From Triops longicaudatus (lineage: Eukaryota > Arthropoda > Branchiopoda > Notostraca > Triopsidae): a stretch of 64,000 bases of DNA. Below the pieces are notes generated by a model that was not told where the DNA came from, ran no database searches, and saw only the letters and a program-made list of their open reading frames with translations. The translations under genes and the position numbers were made by a program. Where the stretch lies: the NCBI GenBank assembly GCA_022885665.1, contig JAGQDJ010000124.1:1-64000 (forward strand), written 5' to 3'. How positions within the stretch are numbered: position 1 is the stretch's first letter; each line of letters opens with the position of its first letter. Shown here piece by piece: positions 49,196-61,009 of this stretch.

Positions 49196-50473
49196 TTAGA
49201 CATTTTTTTGAACATCAGCATTAGGAATTATTATGTATGAGGAATTTTTCGTATGGCGCCACATGTGAAACCGCCATGCATTTTCGTCCTTCATGGAAGC
49301 GCCACAAATCTCGCAAAGCTCCCACGATTCTATGGGCTTTACGGTATTTGGTTTGGCACGAGAATGGGTCCGACTGTGGCGTAATAAATCGTGCTTTTGG
49401 GCGAACCTCTTCCCACACTCCTGGCACGCATAGTTGCGAGTTTGCATGTGAATTTGCATATGCCGTTGCAAGACGCTTTGACGCGAAAGGCGGACGCCGC
49501 ATTCGCGACATTTGAACGGCTTGTCGTCGTGTTTAGTTGTGTGCGTCTGGAGTTCGCTGCGGGAACGGAATTCTGCAGCACACCGAGCGCACTGATACTT
49601 CTTGACAGAGTTTTTATCAGCATTGGAAGTCAATGCGAGAGGTTCTGGACACATCTGGTTGTAAGTCAGTGCGGGAGGAAATGACTGCGTTATGGATAAT
49701 GGCAGCGGTAAAGATGAAGCGGGTGGTAAAGGCTGATTGAGTTCGGAGGCTGCTTCTCGGCTGCTGTTAATTTTTGGCGCATAAGGTGTCGACTGCGAAG
49801 GCGGCTCGGTCGAAAACGCGTTAGGGAGAGATTCATTTGGTTGGTAAGTTAGGCCGTGGTTTTGTAAAGAAAGATCTAAGCTTTGAACTGAAAGGTCTAA
49901 AGTTTGTGTCGAGACTTGAGGGAGCAGGTTCGATTCGAAGTAGTTGTCCGTATCGTGAGTGTGAGTTCGCAGGTCTTGCAATTCGTGCATTCCTAAGAAA
50001 TCCGGTGCCACAAAGACTTGAGCAGTCTTACTGGTGGTGGCACATGGGATCTGTTCGTTGAAATTTTCGAAGCAATATGTGCTAGTGTAATAATCGTCGC
50101 TGTATCGACCGTTGCGGCGGAAAGGATCGGAATCGCGGTAGTAATAGGAGGCTTCATCTAAAGCATTTTGCCGTAAACGTCGCTCGATTTCGTCCTCTCT
50201 GTCTTTCCCGGTAAGGTTTAGCGGTAACTCATCCTCGATAGCTTGGCGATCTTTGGTGATGCAGTTTACAGGAACGGCTGGGAATATATTCATCAGGCTC
50301 AAGTTCAAGAGGCTCTCGCTGTCAGTGTCGTTGGGGTCTTCATCGTGGACGGGTGTGCAGCGCGGGACGTATTGGTTGGTGAGCGACAAGTCTTCAGCTT
50401 CGGTATGAAGGGAGTATTCTTTGGCACTGTAACAATTTCGCTGCGACGGAACGTTCTTCGACAGCCGATCCAT
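49196..50473 (-). CDS. C2H2 zinc-finger protein, single exon (425 aa)
   Basis: Probable nuclear DNA-binding protein. The frame is open from 50515, but the first ATG is at 50473 (MDRLSKNVPSQR), giving 425 residues with no intron. Residues 1-285 are Asp/Glu/Ser/Pro/Leu-rich and probably disordered, with repeated SLDLSLQ/LDLSVQS-like words. Four C2H2 fingers follow: C295/C298/H311/H315, C322/C325/H338/H342, C350/C353/H366/H370, C387/C390/H403/H407. The linkers are HDDKPF and MQTRNY rather than TGEKP, and finger 4 is set apart by a 16-residue spacer. I cannot assign it to a named subfamily. It is divergent from the beta-adaptin gene, ~830 bp apart, so the two may share a promoter region. An extra upstream exon is possible. 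Confidence 0.85.
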   Translation of the reverse strand: MDRLSKNVPSQRNCYSAKEYSLHTEAEDLSLTNQYVPRCTPVHDEDPNDTDSESLLNLSLMNIFPAVPVNCITKDRQAIEDELPLNLTGKDREDEIERRLRQNALDEASYYYRDSDPFRRNGRYSDDYYTSTYCFENFNEQIPCATTSKTAQVFVAPDFLGMHELQDLRTHTHDTDNYFESNLLPQVSTQTLDLSVQSLDLSLQNHGLTYQPNESLPNAFSTEPPSQSTPYAPKINSSREAASELNQPLPPASSLPLPLSITQSFPPALTYNQMCPEPLALTSNADKNSVKKYQCARCAAEFRSRSELQTHTTKHDDKPFKCRECGVRLSRQSVLQRHMQIHMQTRNYACQECGKRFAQKHDLLRHSRTHSRAKPNTVKPIESWELCEICGASMKDENAWRFHMWRHTKNSSYIIIPNADVQKNV

Positions 50474-51300
50474 GATACTTTCACACAGGGCGCTCGAGAA
50501 TTCAAGCCTATCCAAAACAATTCAGGCAACAATTCATCTGTAGTTTGACAACTAGCTCTTGCTAGGTGGTAGCACCTTACTGCCACCCGCGAAGCCGGGA
50601 AGTTTATCAAATGCAAAGGAGCAGAAACTCGCGGATGGTTGATGAATGTTAGTTACTGTACAAATTTTCGCACCATTGCTATATGCATTTTACACTGAGT
50701 GCAACCTCATTTTAACTTACGGCGAGTTTCCGCTGGGCTGGTCAATCAAGCGATGATTTTAACCAAGCGCGTGAATTTCTTTCCGTTAAGTTTCTGGTCT
50801 CACACTTTAGTCTTTTAAAAAAGCCTATTGGATTGATTACATTTAGCATATTGAAAAATTACAAACTTCAGATTAACTGGAAACAGTAGCTTTTGTCAAC
50901 GAATGGCGAATGTTGACAGCGAGAGCCATCTGTGCAAGCACTTCTCGACTTGCTTTTATAAGCGTGTACTAAACGCAAGCACTAGCTACGCTCAGGTAGC
51001 AGCAGCTGATTGTGTTTACCAACAAGTGATCGCCATTGTTGATACATTGGATACGCCCCTTAAACTATTCTCCGTAATTTCATCGGGATTTATCTTAGTC
51101 ATCCGTCAATTAATTGGGTAAAGCTAACTGTGTACTTGTTAACGAAGTATTTTCGTACACTTCACGTATCTTTTTTTGTGCCTTTCACCCCTAGTGATTG
51201 TGACGATACGTAGCCTTTGTCCGGCGTATACCCCTTTTTAACCCCAACTAAAGTAACCTTCATAAGGCAAACTTAATTTATTTGCATGGCAGGCAACAAA
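50474..51300. other. divergent promoter region, zinc-finger gene / beta-adaptin
   Basis: No gene recognised. It should hold the 5' UTRs and promoters of both genes. A 72-codon ORF at 50903-51121 has no recognisable similarity. Confidence 0.45.
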
Positions 51301-54300
51301 ATGACGGATTCGAAGTACTTTACGACGACGAAAAAAGGGGAAATTTTCGAACTCAAGTCGGAATTGAATAGTGAAAAGAAAGAGAAGAAGAGGGAAGCGG
51401 TCAAAAAGGTGAATCAATTTACGCCCCTTTCCTGTAAGAGTTAGAATAATAATAATAATATGTGATGTTGTTAGGTCATTGCCTCAATGACAGTCGGCAA
51501 AGATGTGTCCGCACTCTTTCCAGATGTCATTAACTGTATGCAAACCGACAATTTGGAACTGAAAAAGCTTGTATACCTATACTTAATGAACTATGCCAAG
51601 AGCCAGCCTGATATGGCCATTATGGCTGTCAATACTTTCGTGAAAGATTGTGAAGATCCAAATCCACTCATCCGGGCATTGGCTGTTAGAACTATGGGCT
51701 GTATTCGTGTGGATAAGATTACGGAATATTTGTGCGAACCGTTAAGAAAATGTCTTAAAGACGAAGATCCGTACGTTCGTAAAACGGCCGCCGTTTGCGT
51801 AGCTAAACTGCACGACATTAGTGCAACTTTGGTGGAAGATCAAGGCTTCCTAGATCAGCTGAAAGAGCTGTTGTCGGATTCTAACCCTATGGTAGACCTT
51901 GCAAACCAGTAGTGTAAGAAAAAGTTTATCCTGGCTAACAGTTTCTTTCCATTTAATTAGGTCGTTGCTAACGCTGTTGCGGCTTTGTCCGAGATCAATG
52001 AAGCATCAAGCACAGGTGTTACGCTCGTGGAATTGAATACCCAAACCATTAATAAGCTCTTGACCGCCCTAAATGAATGTACCGAATGGGGTCAAGTTTT
52101 CATCCTTGACTCTATTGCCAATTACAACCCCAAAGATGACCGAGAAGCTCAAAGGTATTGCAGTATTTTGAATTAGAAGAATATTCTTCTTTGCGTTTTA
52201 TGTTGGTCGCTGAATTCTGATTATCTTTGGCGTATAACATGAATTAGCATCTAACGAATATTCTTTTCGCACTTTACAGTATTTGCGAACGTATTACACC
52301 TCGATTAGCACATGCCAATGCGGCCGTTGTGCTATCAGCTATAAAAGTTCTGATGAAACTCATGGAGATGATGCCGCAAGATTCAGATTTTGTGACTAAC
52401 TTAACCAAAAAGCTGGCGCCGCCTCTTGTAACACTTCTTTCTTCCGAAGCTGAAGTTGGTTCATTCGCTTAAACAGAATAATAAGCAACGGCTAATTGCT
52501 TATTACTTACTAGGTACAATACGTGGCGTTGCGTAATATCAATTTGATCGTGCAAAAACGGCCCGATATTTTAAAGAACGAGATGAAAGTATTCTTCGTC
52601 AAGTATAATGACCCTATTTATGTCAAACTGGAAAAATTAGATATCATGATTCGCTTGGCTAACCAATCTAACATCGCCCAAGTTTTATCTGAGTTGAAAG
52701 AGTAAGTGTTTCGTGTAAAACTACTTTTTTCCATAGTCTTACAATCTTTCGCTTTAAGGTATGCCACGGAAGTGGATGTTGATTTTGTAAGAAAAGCTGT
52801 ACGAGCTATTGGTCGTTGCGCTATTAAGGTGGAGCAGTCTGCCGAGAGATGTGTTTCAACGCTTCTTGATCTTATTCAAACCAAAGTAAGTTTGCTGTCC
52901 TTAATTTCCGTAATTAAAGAACATTGGCGCATTAAATTCGTTTTTAATGCCTTCATTCTGTTTAGGTCAATTATGTAGTTCAAGAAGCTATCGTAGTTAT
53001 TAAGGATATCTTCAGGAAATACCCTAATCGCTATGAAAGTATTATTTCTACTTTATGTGAAAACTTGGACACATTGGACGAACCGGAAGCGAGGTCAGTC
53101 TACGTTATGTAATTCATTGTGTCACAAACTATATCATGCGAGATTGTATTATGCAGAGCTTCGATGATTTGGATTATCGGAGAATATGCAGAGCGTATCG
53201 ACAATGCGGATGAGCTGCTGGAAAGCTTTCTGGAAGGCTTCCAAGACGAAAGCACGCAAGTTCAACTCCAGTTGCTCACTGCCATTGTCAAATTGTTCCT
53301 TAAACGCCCAGCGGACACTCAGGAACTCGTGCAACAGGTAATGCATCGTTCACATGCAATTCGGGTACATTACAACGCTCGGCTCATCTTAACTTACATA
53401 GGCGTTGAGCTTGGCTACTCAAGAGTCGGACAATCCTGATTTGCGTGATCGAGGCTTTATTTATTGGCGTTTGCTGTCCACGGATCCTGCCGCAGCTCGT
53501 GAAGTCGTTTTAGCAGAAAAACCTTTGATTTCAGAAGAAACTGACTTGCTTGAACCCACATTGTTGGATGAACTGGTTTGCCATATTGCATCGTTAGCTT
53601 CTGTGTACCATAAACCTCCATCCGCTTTTGTAGAAGGGCGTGGCTTGGGCTCCGTTCGCAAGTATGACGTCATTTTCTGCTATTCTAACAGATTTTCTTT
53701 CTTTTTTATGTGAGTACTAATGAGTGCAAATTTAGGGCTTTGCCAACACGTTCTGGTTCGTCAGACGCTCTCGAAGCCAGTTTGACTGGTGAACAGCCAG
53801 CTGTCATTCCTAGCCAAGAGTCGCTGATCGGAGATCTGTTAAGCATGGATTTGGGTGGTCCCACGCCGCCAGCCTCTGTAGGAGGATTGGGTGGCCTAGG
53901 AGGAACTGCTCCTGCCATGTTCTCATCGCCTGCTATGGATCTCCTTGGTGGAGGCTTGGATAGTCTCGTAAGAACTGTTTGCAAGATGTTAAATAACTGC
54001 AGATAGGCGTTATTTTTATGCGAAATCAGGCTTTGTTTGATTGGGACATATGATGTTAAACATTCTTTCCGTTTGCCTGAGTCTTTCATATTTCTCACCG
54101 TGTGTGATATACTAATTTTAATCTTTGTGATAAAATTGTTAGTTGAACGATAGTCAGCCAGCAGCTCCGGTTTCGTCTGTAGTGGCACCTCCAGCTTCAA
54201 CTACGGGTCTTCTGGGAGACATTTTTGGATTGAGTTCGACCTCAGCATCGTACGTGCCACCTAAAACTGTCTGGCTGCCGGCAGCTCGTGGCAAAGGCCT

Positions 54301-55620
54301 AGAAATTACGGGCACGTTTGCCAGGAGAAATGGTCAGATTTATATGGATATGACGTTTGCAAACAGAGCCATGCAGCCAATGAGCGCTTTCGCTATTCAG
54401 CTAAACAAAAATAGGTACAAATTGGCAGTCTGAAACTAGGTCTAAATTAATACAGAGTAAATTTAAGACTAGAATTAATACATTATCCCCTTGCCTTGTC
54501 TTTATTTAAAATAACGGAAAACATAATGACACTGCCGTGACACCGGTCATCGTTAAAATACACAAACCAACCATTATTTTTGTCATCAATGCTTTTTTTG
54601 TTTTAACTTCAGTACTTTTATTAGATATGTTGGTTTATTTAAAGTTGAATAATATTTGCTATATAGTGCGCTTTCGAAGCGTTTTTTGTGTCCCTTCATT
54701 TTTATTTATTTTTACGTATTATTTACTGGTTGTTCTTGTTTTACAGTTTTGGACTGACTCCTGGTCAGCCTCTTCAAGTAGCAGCACAGTTGGCGCCAAA
54801 CCAGTCTTATGATACATCATTGCTTTTGAGCACCACTGGGCCTGTGCAACGCATGGAGCCCTTAACTAACTTGCAGGTAAAACATCACTACAGTGAATAG
54901 TTTTCTAAAAAAAAAAGGATTGATTCCATCTGGATTTTGTATGTCAGGTGGCCATTAAGAACAACATTGACGTCTTGTATTTCGCTGTGCTAATTCCCAT
55001 GCACGTTCTATTCGCGGAGGACGGAGCCATGGATAAACGTGTCTTCCTGAGCACATGGAAAGAAATCCCTTCCCAAAATGAAACTCAGTACACCCTTAGC
55101 AACATTCCGATGAGTGCAGGTAAATTTGTGGGTTTTTATGTTGAGAATCAGCGTAGGCTTTCTCCTATTGCTGGTCTTAAATTAGTCTCCAGTTAATTGC
55201 AAAACAATTTTTCTTGAGTACAACGGTGTTAGGAAGTAATGTTTTTTTATTGTTTAAAAACAGAAATAATTGTTTGTGAAAAAATGAGAGACGGTAAATA
55301 ATATTAATTATTATTTCCACTTAGACGCCATATCAGCCAAGTTGCAGCAGAGCAACGTTTTTACCATCGCCAAGAGGAATGTAGAAGGACAAGACATGCT
55401 TTATCAGTCTATTAAGTTGACTAATGGCATTTGGGTTCTTAGTGAGTTGAAAATACAACCCGGAAGCTCGACGTTTACGGTAATTACCTTCCTAGTACAA
55501 AGTAGTTGAAGCTCTTATGTTTATTATTTGCCTTGTTTCTTTCAGCTATCTTTGAAGTCACGTGCCGCTGATGTATCGAACTCAATCTATCAAGCTATTG
55601 AAGCAATTTTGCGCTCTTAA
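51301..55620 (+). CDS. AP2B1/AP1B1-like: AP-1/AP-2 complex subunit beta (beta-adaptin; 15 exons, 937 aa)
   Basis: Large subunit of clathrin adaptors, binding clathrin, dileucine cargo signals and accessory proteins at the trans-Golgi and/or plasma membrane. Exons: 51301-51408, 51475-51891, 51961-52154, 52280-52454, 52514-52701, 52759-52885, 52966-53093, 53157-53337, 53402-53661, 53736-53967, 54143-54414, 54747-54876, 54948-55119, 55325-55479, 55546-55620, all in phase, total 937 aa as in vertebrate AP2B1. The start is MTDSKYFTTTKKGEIFELKS. Residues ~1-590 are the HEAT-type trunk, near-identical to vertebrates. Next is a Gly/Pro/Ala-rich hinge with LLGDLL-type motifs and the clathrin-box-like SLIGDLLSMDLG. 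The C-terminal appendage (~700-937) ends NSIYQAIEAILRS. Many invertebrates have one gene serving both AP-1 and AP-2, so I cannot choose between the names. Confidence 0.97.
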
Positions 55621-55624
55621 ACGT

Positions 55625-55630
55625 AATAAA
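55625..55630 (+). terminator. poly(A) signal candidate for beta-adaptin
   Basis: AATAAA only 5 nt after the stop codon; this would give a very short 3' UTR, so a downstream signal may be used instead. Confidence 0.35.
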
Positions 55631-55925
55631 AAGCATGAGTTTTTCCGGTCTCTGCTAGGATGGATTTGTTCAGTTGCTGGCCCAAAGAAAAAAAAGAAAA
55701 ATAAGTTCTATTAACTTAATGGAAAAAAACTACCATGTCATGAGCTAGTGTGTGCACATTCCTGTTCATTATTCGTACATTAAATGTTACTTCTTTGTTT
55801 GCAACTTTAGGTCTAGGAAATTGGATGTGTCTGTATTGATGAAGCGATGATAGTTACACGATAATGTTACATCAAATCTTTTCGACTTTATGAATACTAC
55901 AATTATCACAGAATGTGTAGTAGGC

Positions 55926-57647
55926 TCAGACAGGATGATTGGGATCACGCGTTACTTCCACGCCGTTAATGGCTACGTTAATAGGATCGCTGATCGTGAG
56001 TGACAAGCGCTTGGAGTCGTCATAGTTGGAAGCTATATGCGCAGGTAAAGTGAGCTTTTTCTTTGGCGGGTCTTTTTGGGGCTTGCAGTTTTGAAGCAGT
56101 GATTTTATAAAACCACGCCCCTTCCAAAAGTAGAGGATAACTGTCGCTATTAAAAGAAAAGCAAACAACAAAGCGCAAGCGGCAATGACAATCCCGGTAT
56201 AAACGCCCAAGCCACTTGGCTCGGACTCGGGCTGGTTGGGAATCGAACTAGATTCGAAACCGTCCACATCGATTTCGTTCGATTCTGTCGCAGTGGTAGT
56301 AAGGGTGGTCGACCTGGGTGTGGTAGAACGCCAGACAGGTTGGATTGATGATCGCGATGGTTTGGTCGTGGTTGATTTGATCGGCAACACTGGTTTGTTA
56401 CTAGTGGAGACCCCATCTGCCGTAATCTGAATGTCAGCACAGGCTCGGAACGTTTCTTGGTTCCCGCAGCCAACTGCACCTGTCCCGTTGGCACAGGTAC
56501 CCCAATTGTTTCCAGCCTTGTATTCCCAGCGTAGTACACATTGGTCGCATACCAAATCCGTGGGCAACTCGTAAGACGAAGTAAATATTATGCCTGAACC
56601 TGGCCCTGGGTAATACCTAGTACAAACGAAAGAATGGTATGAATACATGCGGTTTTTGGTCAGGTCAAAAGAATAAAGAACAGGCTTTCACCTTGTCCCT
56701 GCTCCATCAGCTCGCTGGAGAACATATTTTTCAAAACATTCTTCAGCCTCCGGCTTAGGAGGCTTGGATTGGGGGCATAGGCTAAACTCGAAATGTCCGT
56801 TATGGTTCGCTGTTAACTCGACGCCAATCTCAATTATGCTATTCCGTTTAAAGCTACGGACGATCACGTTTTGGCCATAGGTTCCCCCGCTTTCATTCGG
56901 ACGCGGCTATTAAACCAGAAATGGGGAATGACGTTATTTTATTATTTCGTAGAAATGCAAGCACACGCGTTCCGCGTGCGTTAGAACACAGGAAGAGGAA
57001 GTGGTAAAGCGTTCATTCTCAAAGCTTGGAAGCGTAGTTTGAGGTCTTAGGAGCGTGAAAATGAATGTATATAATTTTATAATACGCTTTAGGAAAGTCA
57101 ACCGAAAAAATGAACGAAGAAAATTGCATTTACCGTCTTAGTGTCCCAAGGGTCGCCACAAGCTCCACATTTACCCCCATTGGCATCATATTGACGTGAA
57201 TATCCCCCACAATACAACTCGTGATCGTTATAGTTATGAGGCGTTGAGTAACCGTACCTGGAATAGAATTAAAGTGAAAGATCAGCAACCCGGATCAACT
57301 AATCTTGTCTTTTTCTTTCTTTTTCTTTCTCCTCCATTTCTTAGCTTTGTACGACAAAAACCAAATTTTCTATTTGCGAGGTCAAACTCAACATTTCTCC
57401 TTTCTCTTGCCGTGAAGAAGAGCATTTCGTATTGACCTGTAGCCTCTCTGACCTAAATGCCAAATACTTTACTTCCATAGCATTTTGTCTTAAAAGGGAA
57501 AAGAAACGGGGCTTTGACCTGTCAAGGCCTGTTAAGATAATTTTTGGCTTACCTCCACATCGTCGACCGCGAAGGTGGTTCAACCAAACGCCCATGTCCG
57601 TGAACGGAGTGAATCACGCATAAAGTCATCCAGACTATATAGTACAT
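55926..57647 (-). CDS. AA15-type lytic polysaccharide monooxygenase with C-terminal membrane anchor (4 exons, 374 aa)
   Basis: Copper enzyme family that oxidatively cleaves chitin or cellulose. Exons: 57647-57553, 57257-57134, 56906-56692, 56616-55926, in phase. The signal peptide MYYIVWMTLCVIHSVHG is followed directly by the required N-terminal His of the mature enzyme, in HGRLVEPPSRSTMWRYG. Family blocks follow: NYNDHELYCGG, GKCGACGDPWD, second copper histidine in LTANHNGHFEF (mature H91), CVLRWEYKAGNNWGTC, and axial Phe in GCGNQETFRACAD (mature F184). After the domain comes a Thr/Ser/Pro linker (~210-285), a membrane helix GIVIAACALLFAFLLIATVI (286 to about 308) and a 66-residue tail starting KGRGFIKSL with several Lys. 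It is tail-to-tail with beta-adaptin (305 bp) and on the same strand as the lipocalin. Substrate cannot be read from the sequence. Confidence 0.94.
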
Positions 57648-58605
57648 TTTTCAATAACTTAAAATGGTTCACTTATAAAATCCAACAGCGTTACGAGTAA
57701 TGAGTCATCGCACGAAGCACACACAGAGTGAATTAACACCCACGTTTGTCTTGTCAAACAGTCAAAAGTATTGCAATCCGAAGCGAGCACATGAACCTGA
57801 TTCTACCTTGAACGAAGCCAAACTGACGAACAAGTTTGCAACGCCAACCAGTGCCGGTTAAAGCTTCGGACTGCGTTACTTTACCTGCAGTCCTTTCTTG
57901 ACGGATGCCACGGTTGGCCCCTTAAATTTCGCCCGTGGGCAATACGTGATCTAATTCGAAGATAGTGTACGGTGCTACGGAAAGACTATTCGAAGCTAGA
58001 GGGCAAGGCTGGTCCCCTGTATTGCAATGCTATACGGCACCTTTGCTTGAGAAAGCAAGGAATTATCGGTTGCATGGGGCGATCCGTTTTATTTTCCAGC
58101 GCAAAACAAGTTTCGAAGGTCGATCCGCCGCGCGTTACAAGTTCAGGATAGGGGCTTTTACCGAGAGACAGATCAGGGGTTAACGAAAGGGATAAAAGAA
58201 AAGTTGGCTGTAGATCTACTTGGTATATCAAAAATCTTCTTTACGGTCTCCTACCTTTACTAGTCTCTTCAGCATTATGGTACGGAAATGGAGCGATAAC
58301 GAAAACGGAAGTTGACTAGATAACCGTCGTGCCGTCTCTGTCAAGGTAGGTGTATCGGTGGAACTATCATTTTCGTATGGTTGTAATGAATGGTTGAGTA
58401 GTGACCTCAACAAGCGCTATACTCATTTCAGAATTAAGTGTATTACAAAGCCATACACTGCGTGCATTAGAGCGTCCACACATCTATAACAAGACCATCA
58501 CCAACAGCCATCATGAGACACCGCTTGGTACTCGATATTTTGTGTGTTTAAACCAAGGCTCTCTGGAAGGTAAATAATGAGTCATTTGCAAAAAAAGAAT
58601 TGTTC
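57648..58605. other. spacer between LPMO and lipocalin genes
   Basis: No recognisable coding exon on the minus strand, although a short last exon of the lipocalin gene could be hidden here. It should include the LPMO promoter. Confidence 0.4.
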
Positions 58606-59248
58606 CTAAGTGTGAGGTTTACCAACGAAGGCCATCATAGCGTCAAATTTTCCCGGTTCGAGCGAAGGAGTGCGGGACATGAAATGGACGCAGTAGTTAA
58701 CGACGCCTAATGTAACACCACAATCGTATTCAATGGCGGAGTCATCATCCAACCAAATAACATTGTAGTCCACGCTTGAGAAAGCTGTGAAGGATTGGGC
58801 AAAATTGCCGGGAACACTGCCTGGTTTCAGCGTAGCTGTAAGATATGAGAAAGATACCCGTTTCACCCCCATTTCGTTATTAAATTTTCTATTGAGACAG
58901 TACAAGTGGCGTTTTTGTAGGGTCCTTCCGGTGTATTTTCCCGGCAGCTATATGTCACATGGCCCAGGCCAGTAATGGGATACTCGCTTTCAAAGTCCGC
59001 CACGTCGCATACACAACCGCGTTGGAAATAAGCACCTCCGGGTGTTTGAATCTGAGATATTCTCACGATTTATAAGTACGGTAATTATATTTCCGTGCTT
59101 TATGGGTTTAACTCCTTACTTTGCCAATTTCGTACCATAAACCGGAATAACCTTCATTCGTGTAATCGGCAGCTGGTGGGGGATGTTGGCATTGGGCTGC
59201 TACGTATACCACAAAAACTGACACACACACTAAAACTGTACGAATCAT
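58606..59248 (-). CDS. secreted lipocalin, apolipoprotein D-like (3 exons, ~168 aa)
   Basis: Small extracellular carrier of hydrophobic ligands. Exons: 59248-59120, 59051-58904, 58835-58606, in phase. A hydrophobic signal peptide (MIRTVLVCVSVFVVYVAA) is followed by Cys20 and the first lipocalin motif G-x-W in YSGLWYEIGKIQTPGGAYFQ (G36, W38), typical of the ApoD/lazarillo group. The second conserved block is SSVDYNVIWLDDD, and the third resembles HFMSRTPSLE. Cysteines at CVCD, YSC and YDC could form the usual disulfides. The last exon runs to a stop right after FVGKPHT, making the protein ~20 residues shorter than usual. A donor-like GTAAAC lies just before the stop, so a short further exon may be missing. 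Confidence 0.85.
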
Positions 59249-61009
59249 CCTAATAGCTTTGAAGTAACACGTTAGCCTACTCTGAAAGTCGGCGTTTCTT
59301 CAACACATGATGTTTTTATTAAGCTTCATATCACTCGGGTTGTGTCACGTGTGAAAACGAACAAATGGTTTTATTGAGATAAACAGCGCTTGCGTAACTT
59401 GTTTTGTGAATCAATGTGTCAGTATTAGCCATGTGATTAACAATCTCGTCCTTGAGCTGCACATAACTTGACCAAAAAACACACGGTCGAAAGATTTGTG
59501 ATTCAGGTGTAAGAATCACGAGTAGAAGACGTTAGAACAGGAGTAAATTTCAGGCAAAGCAATTTTGACTAAGATAATGATTGATGAAATAAAGTTATCT
59601 TCGTTTTAGTAATCTAATATTTAATAAAATTACCCTCCGCGGGAAAGTGTCTTTTACAGAGTAATACGCTTAAAGTGTTGCACAAATTTCCTAAAGGGAA
59701 GACAAAAGGTGTAATGTGGGCAAACATTTTTTTTACCACTAAAATTGAAAAAAAATCGTTTTAAAGAAACTCATTTATATTAATTACATAATCCGCACAA
59801 GAGGAACTTTAAAAGTCCCCTTGGTTTGGAAAATTTCAAATTTTCTAAATTCATGCCGAAAAACATGGTGTAGTAAAAGAAAAAAAGGTAACCAACCCAC
59901 GATACAGGTTTCAAAGACACTAGATATAGGAGTCACTAAATACGGTGATTCCCCATTTGCGTGGTAGATCGGCTCCTTGAAAACACCGCGTAAACAAAAC
60001 GCGTCAACTGAAGAATGCGTTCCATGCTCACGGAAATGTTATTATTTTTAAGTTACAAAATCTTAGAAAAAAACATAATTTCATTGTACGTACATACAAA
60101 AGGTTATTGATGATATTTTAATAGTTTTAAACTGCCGTCGTTACTCCGAAGACCCTTAAAGAATTGTTCGTAATTTATTTTTACTCATGCAGTTATTATG
60201 TAGTTTAAGACTGCCTGTGGGCTTAAAACTTTTTTTCGGACGCTTTCCCCTGCAGTTAATGGTTGAGTTAGGGGTAATCCATAAAATCTTTTATTAATAT
60301 TTTTCTTCACTGGAGTGAGAAAAAACTAGATATTGTACCGGAAATGGCCTATAGTGACGTTTCAGTGCACATAGCAAATTTTGCGTTCGTTGTCTTGCCA
60401 TGTGAAAACCTGGTAATCCAACAAAGGCTTTCAAGAGACCTCGTATACTGTAAATTCTTCCTTTCCTTAATAATGATCCCGAAGGTAGCTTTCGAAGTCT
60501 TTGGAAACAAAGACGCTTCGTTCGATTTTGTCGAGTCAAAATGTTTAACCAATTTGCTCAAAAATGTTTAACCAATTTGACTTAATAGCATCGAACGCAG
60601 TATCTTTTGAAAAAAAAAGGCCAGAAATATGAATTTCATACTTGATAGAAAGTTTTCGAGTTGTAGTTTTATTTAGCCGCTGTAAAACTTTTTTAGATCG
60701 CGGCTCACTTTAAGAGACCGCTCTTTCTTCAGGTATGTTAACACTTGGTCCAACCGTACCAATCGCGGTATTGGCGTTCTTTCTTACAAAGCACTATCAA
60801 AAGAGCGAGATTTGTGAGTCATTTCTACTATTGTACATCTGCTCGTATCGTTCACTGCTAGCAAACGTTTTCTTTTTTTACTCCCTACAAATGTTCATTA
60901 CACTAAAACGCACTCTAACCACATTAGTTGGTAAAACTGAAGTGCTATTGGACTATAAGTTTTGATTAATTAAAGTTAGGTTAATTATTTTTCACAAGGC
61001 CGAAAACAA
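59249..61009. other. AT-rich spacer
   Basis: No gene recognised. A short direct duplication of AATGTTTAACCAATTTG occurs at about 60540-60580. The beginning should contain the lipocalin promoter. Confidence 0.45.

Noticed and set aside
54948..55195. Beta-adaptin read-through form ending at 55195
   Set aside because: The family's appendage domain continues into exons 14-15 with exact phase, so the read-through is intron sequence.
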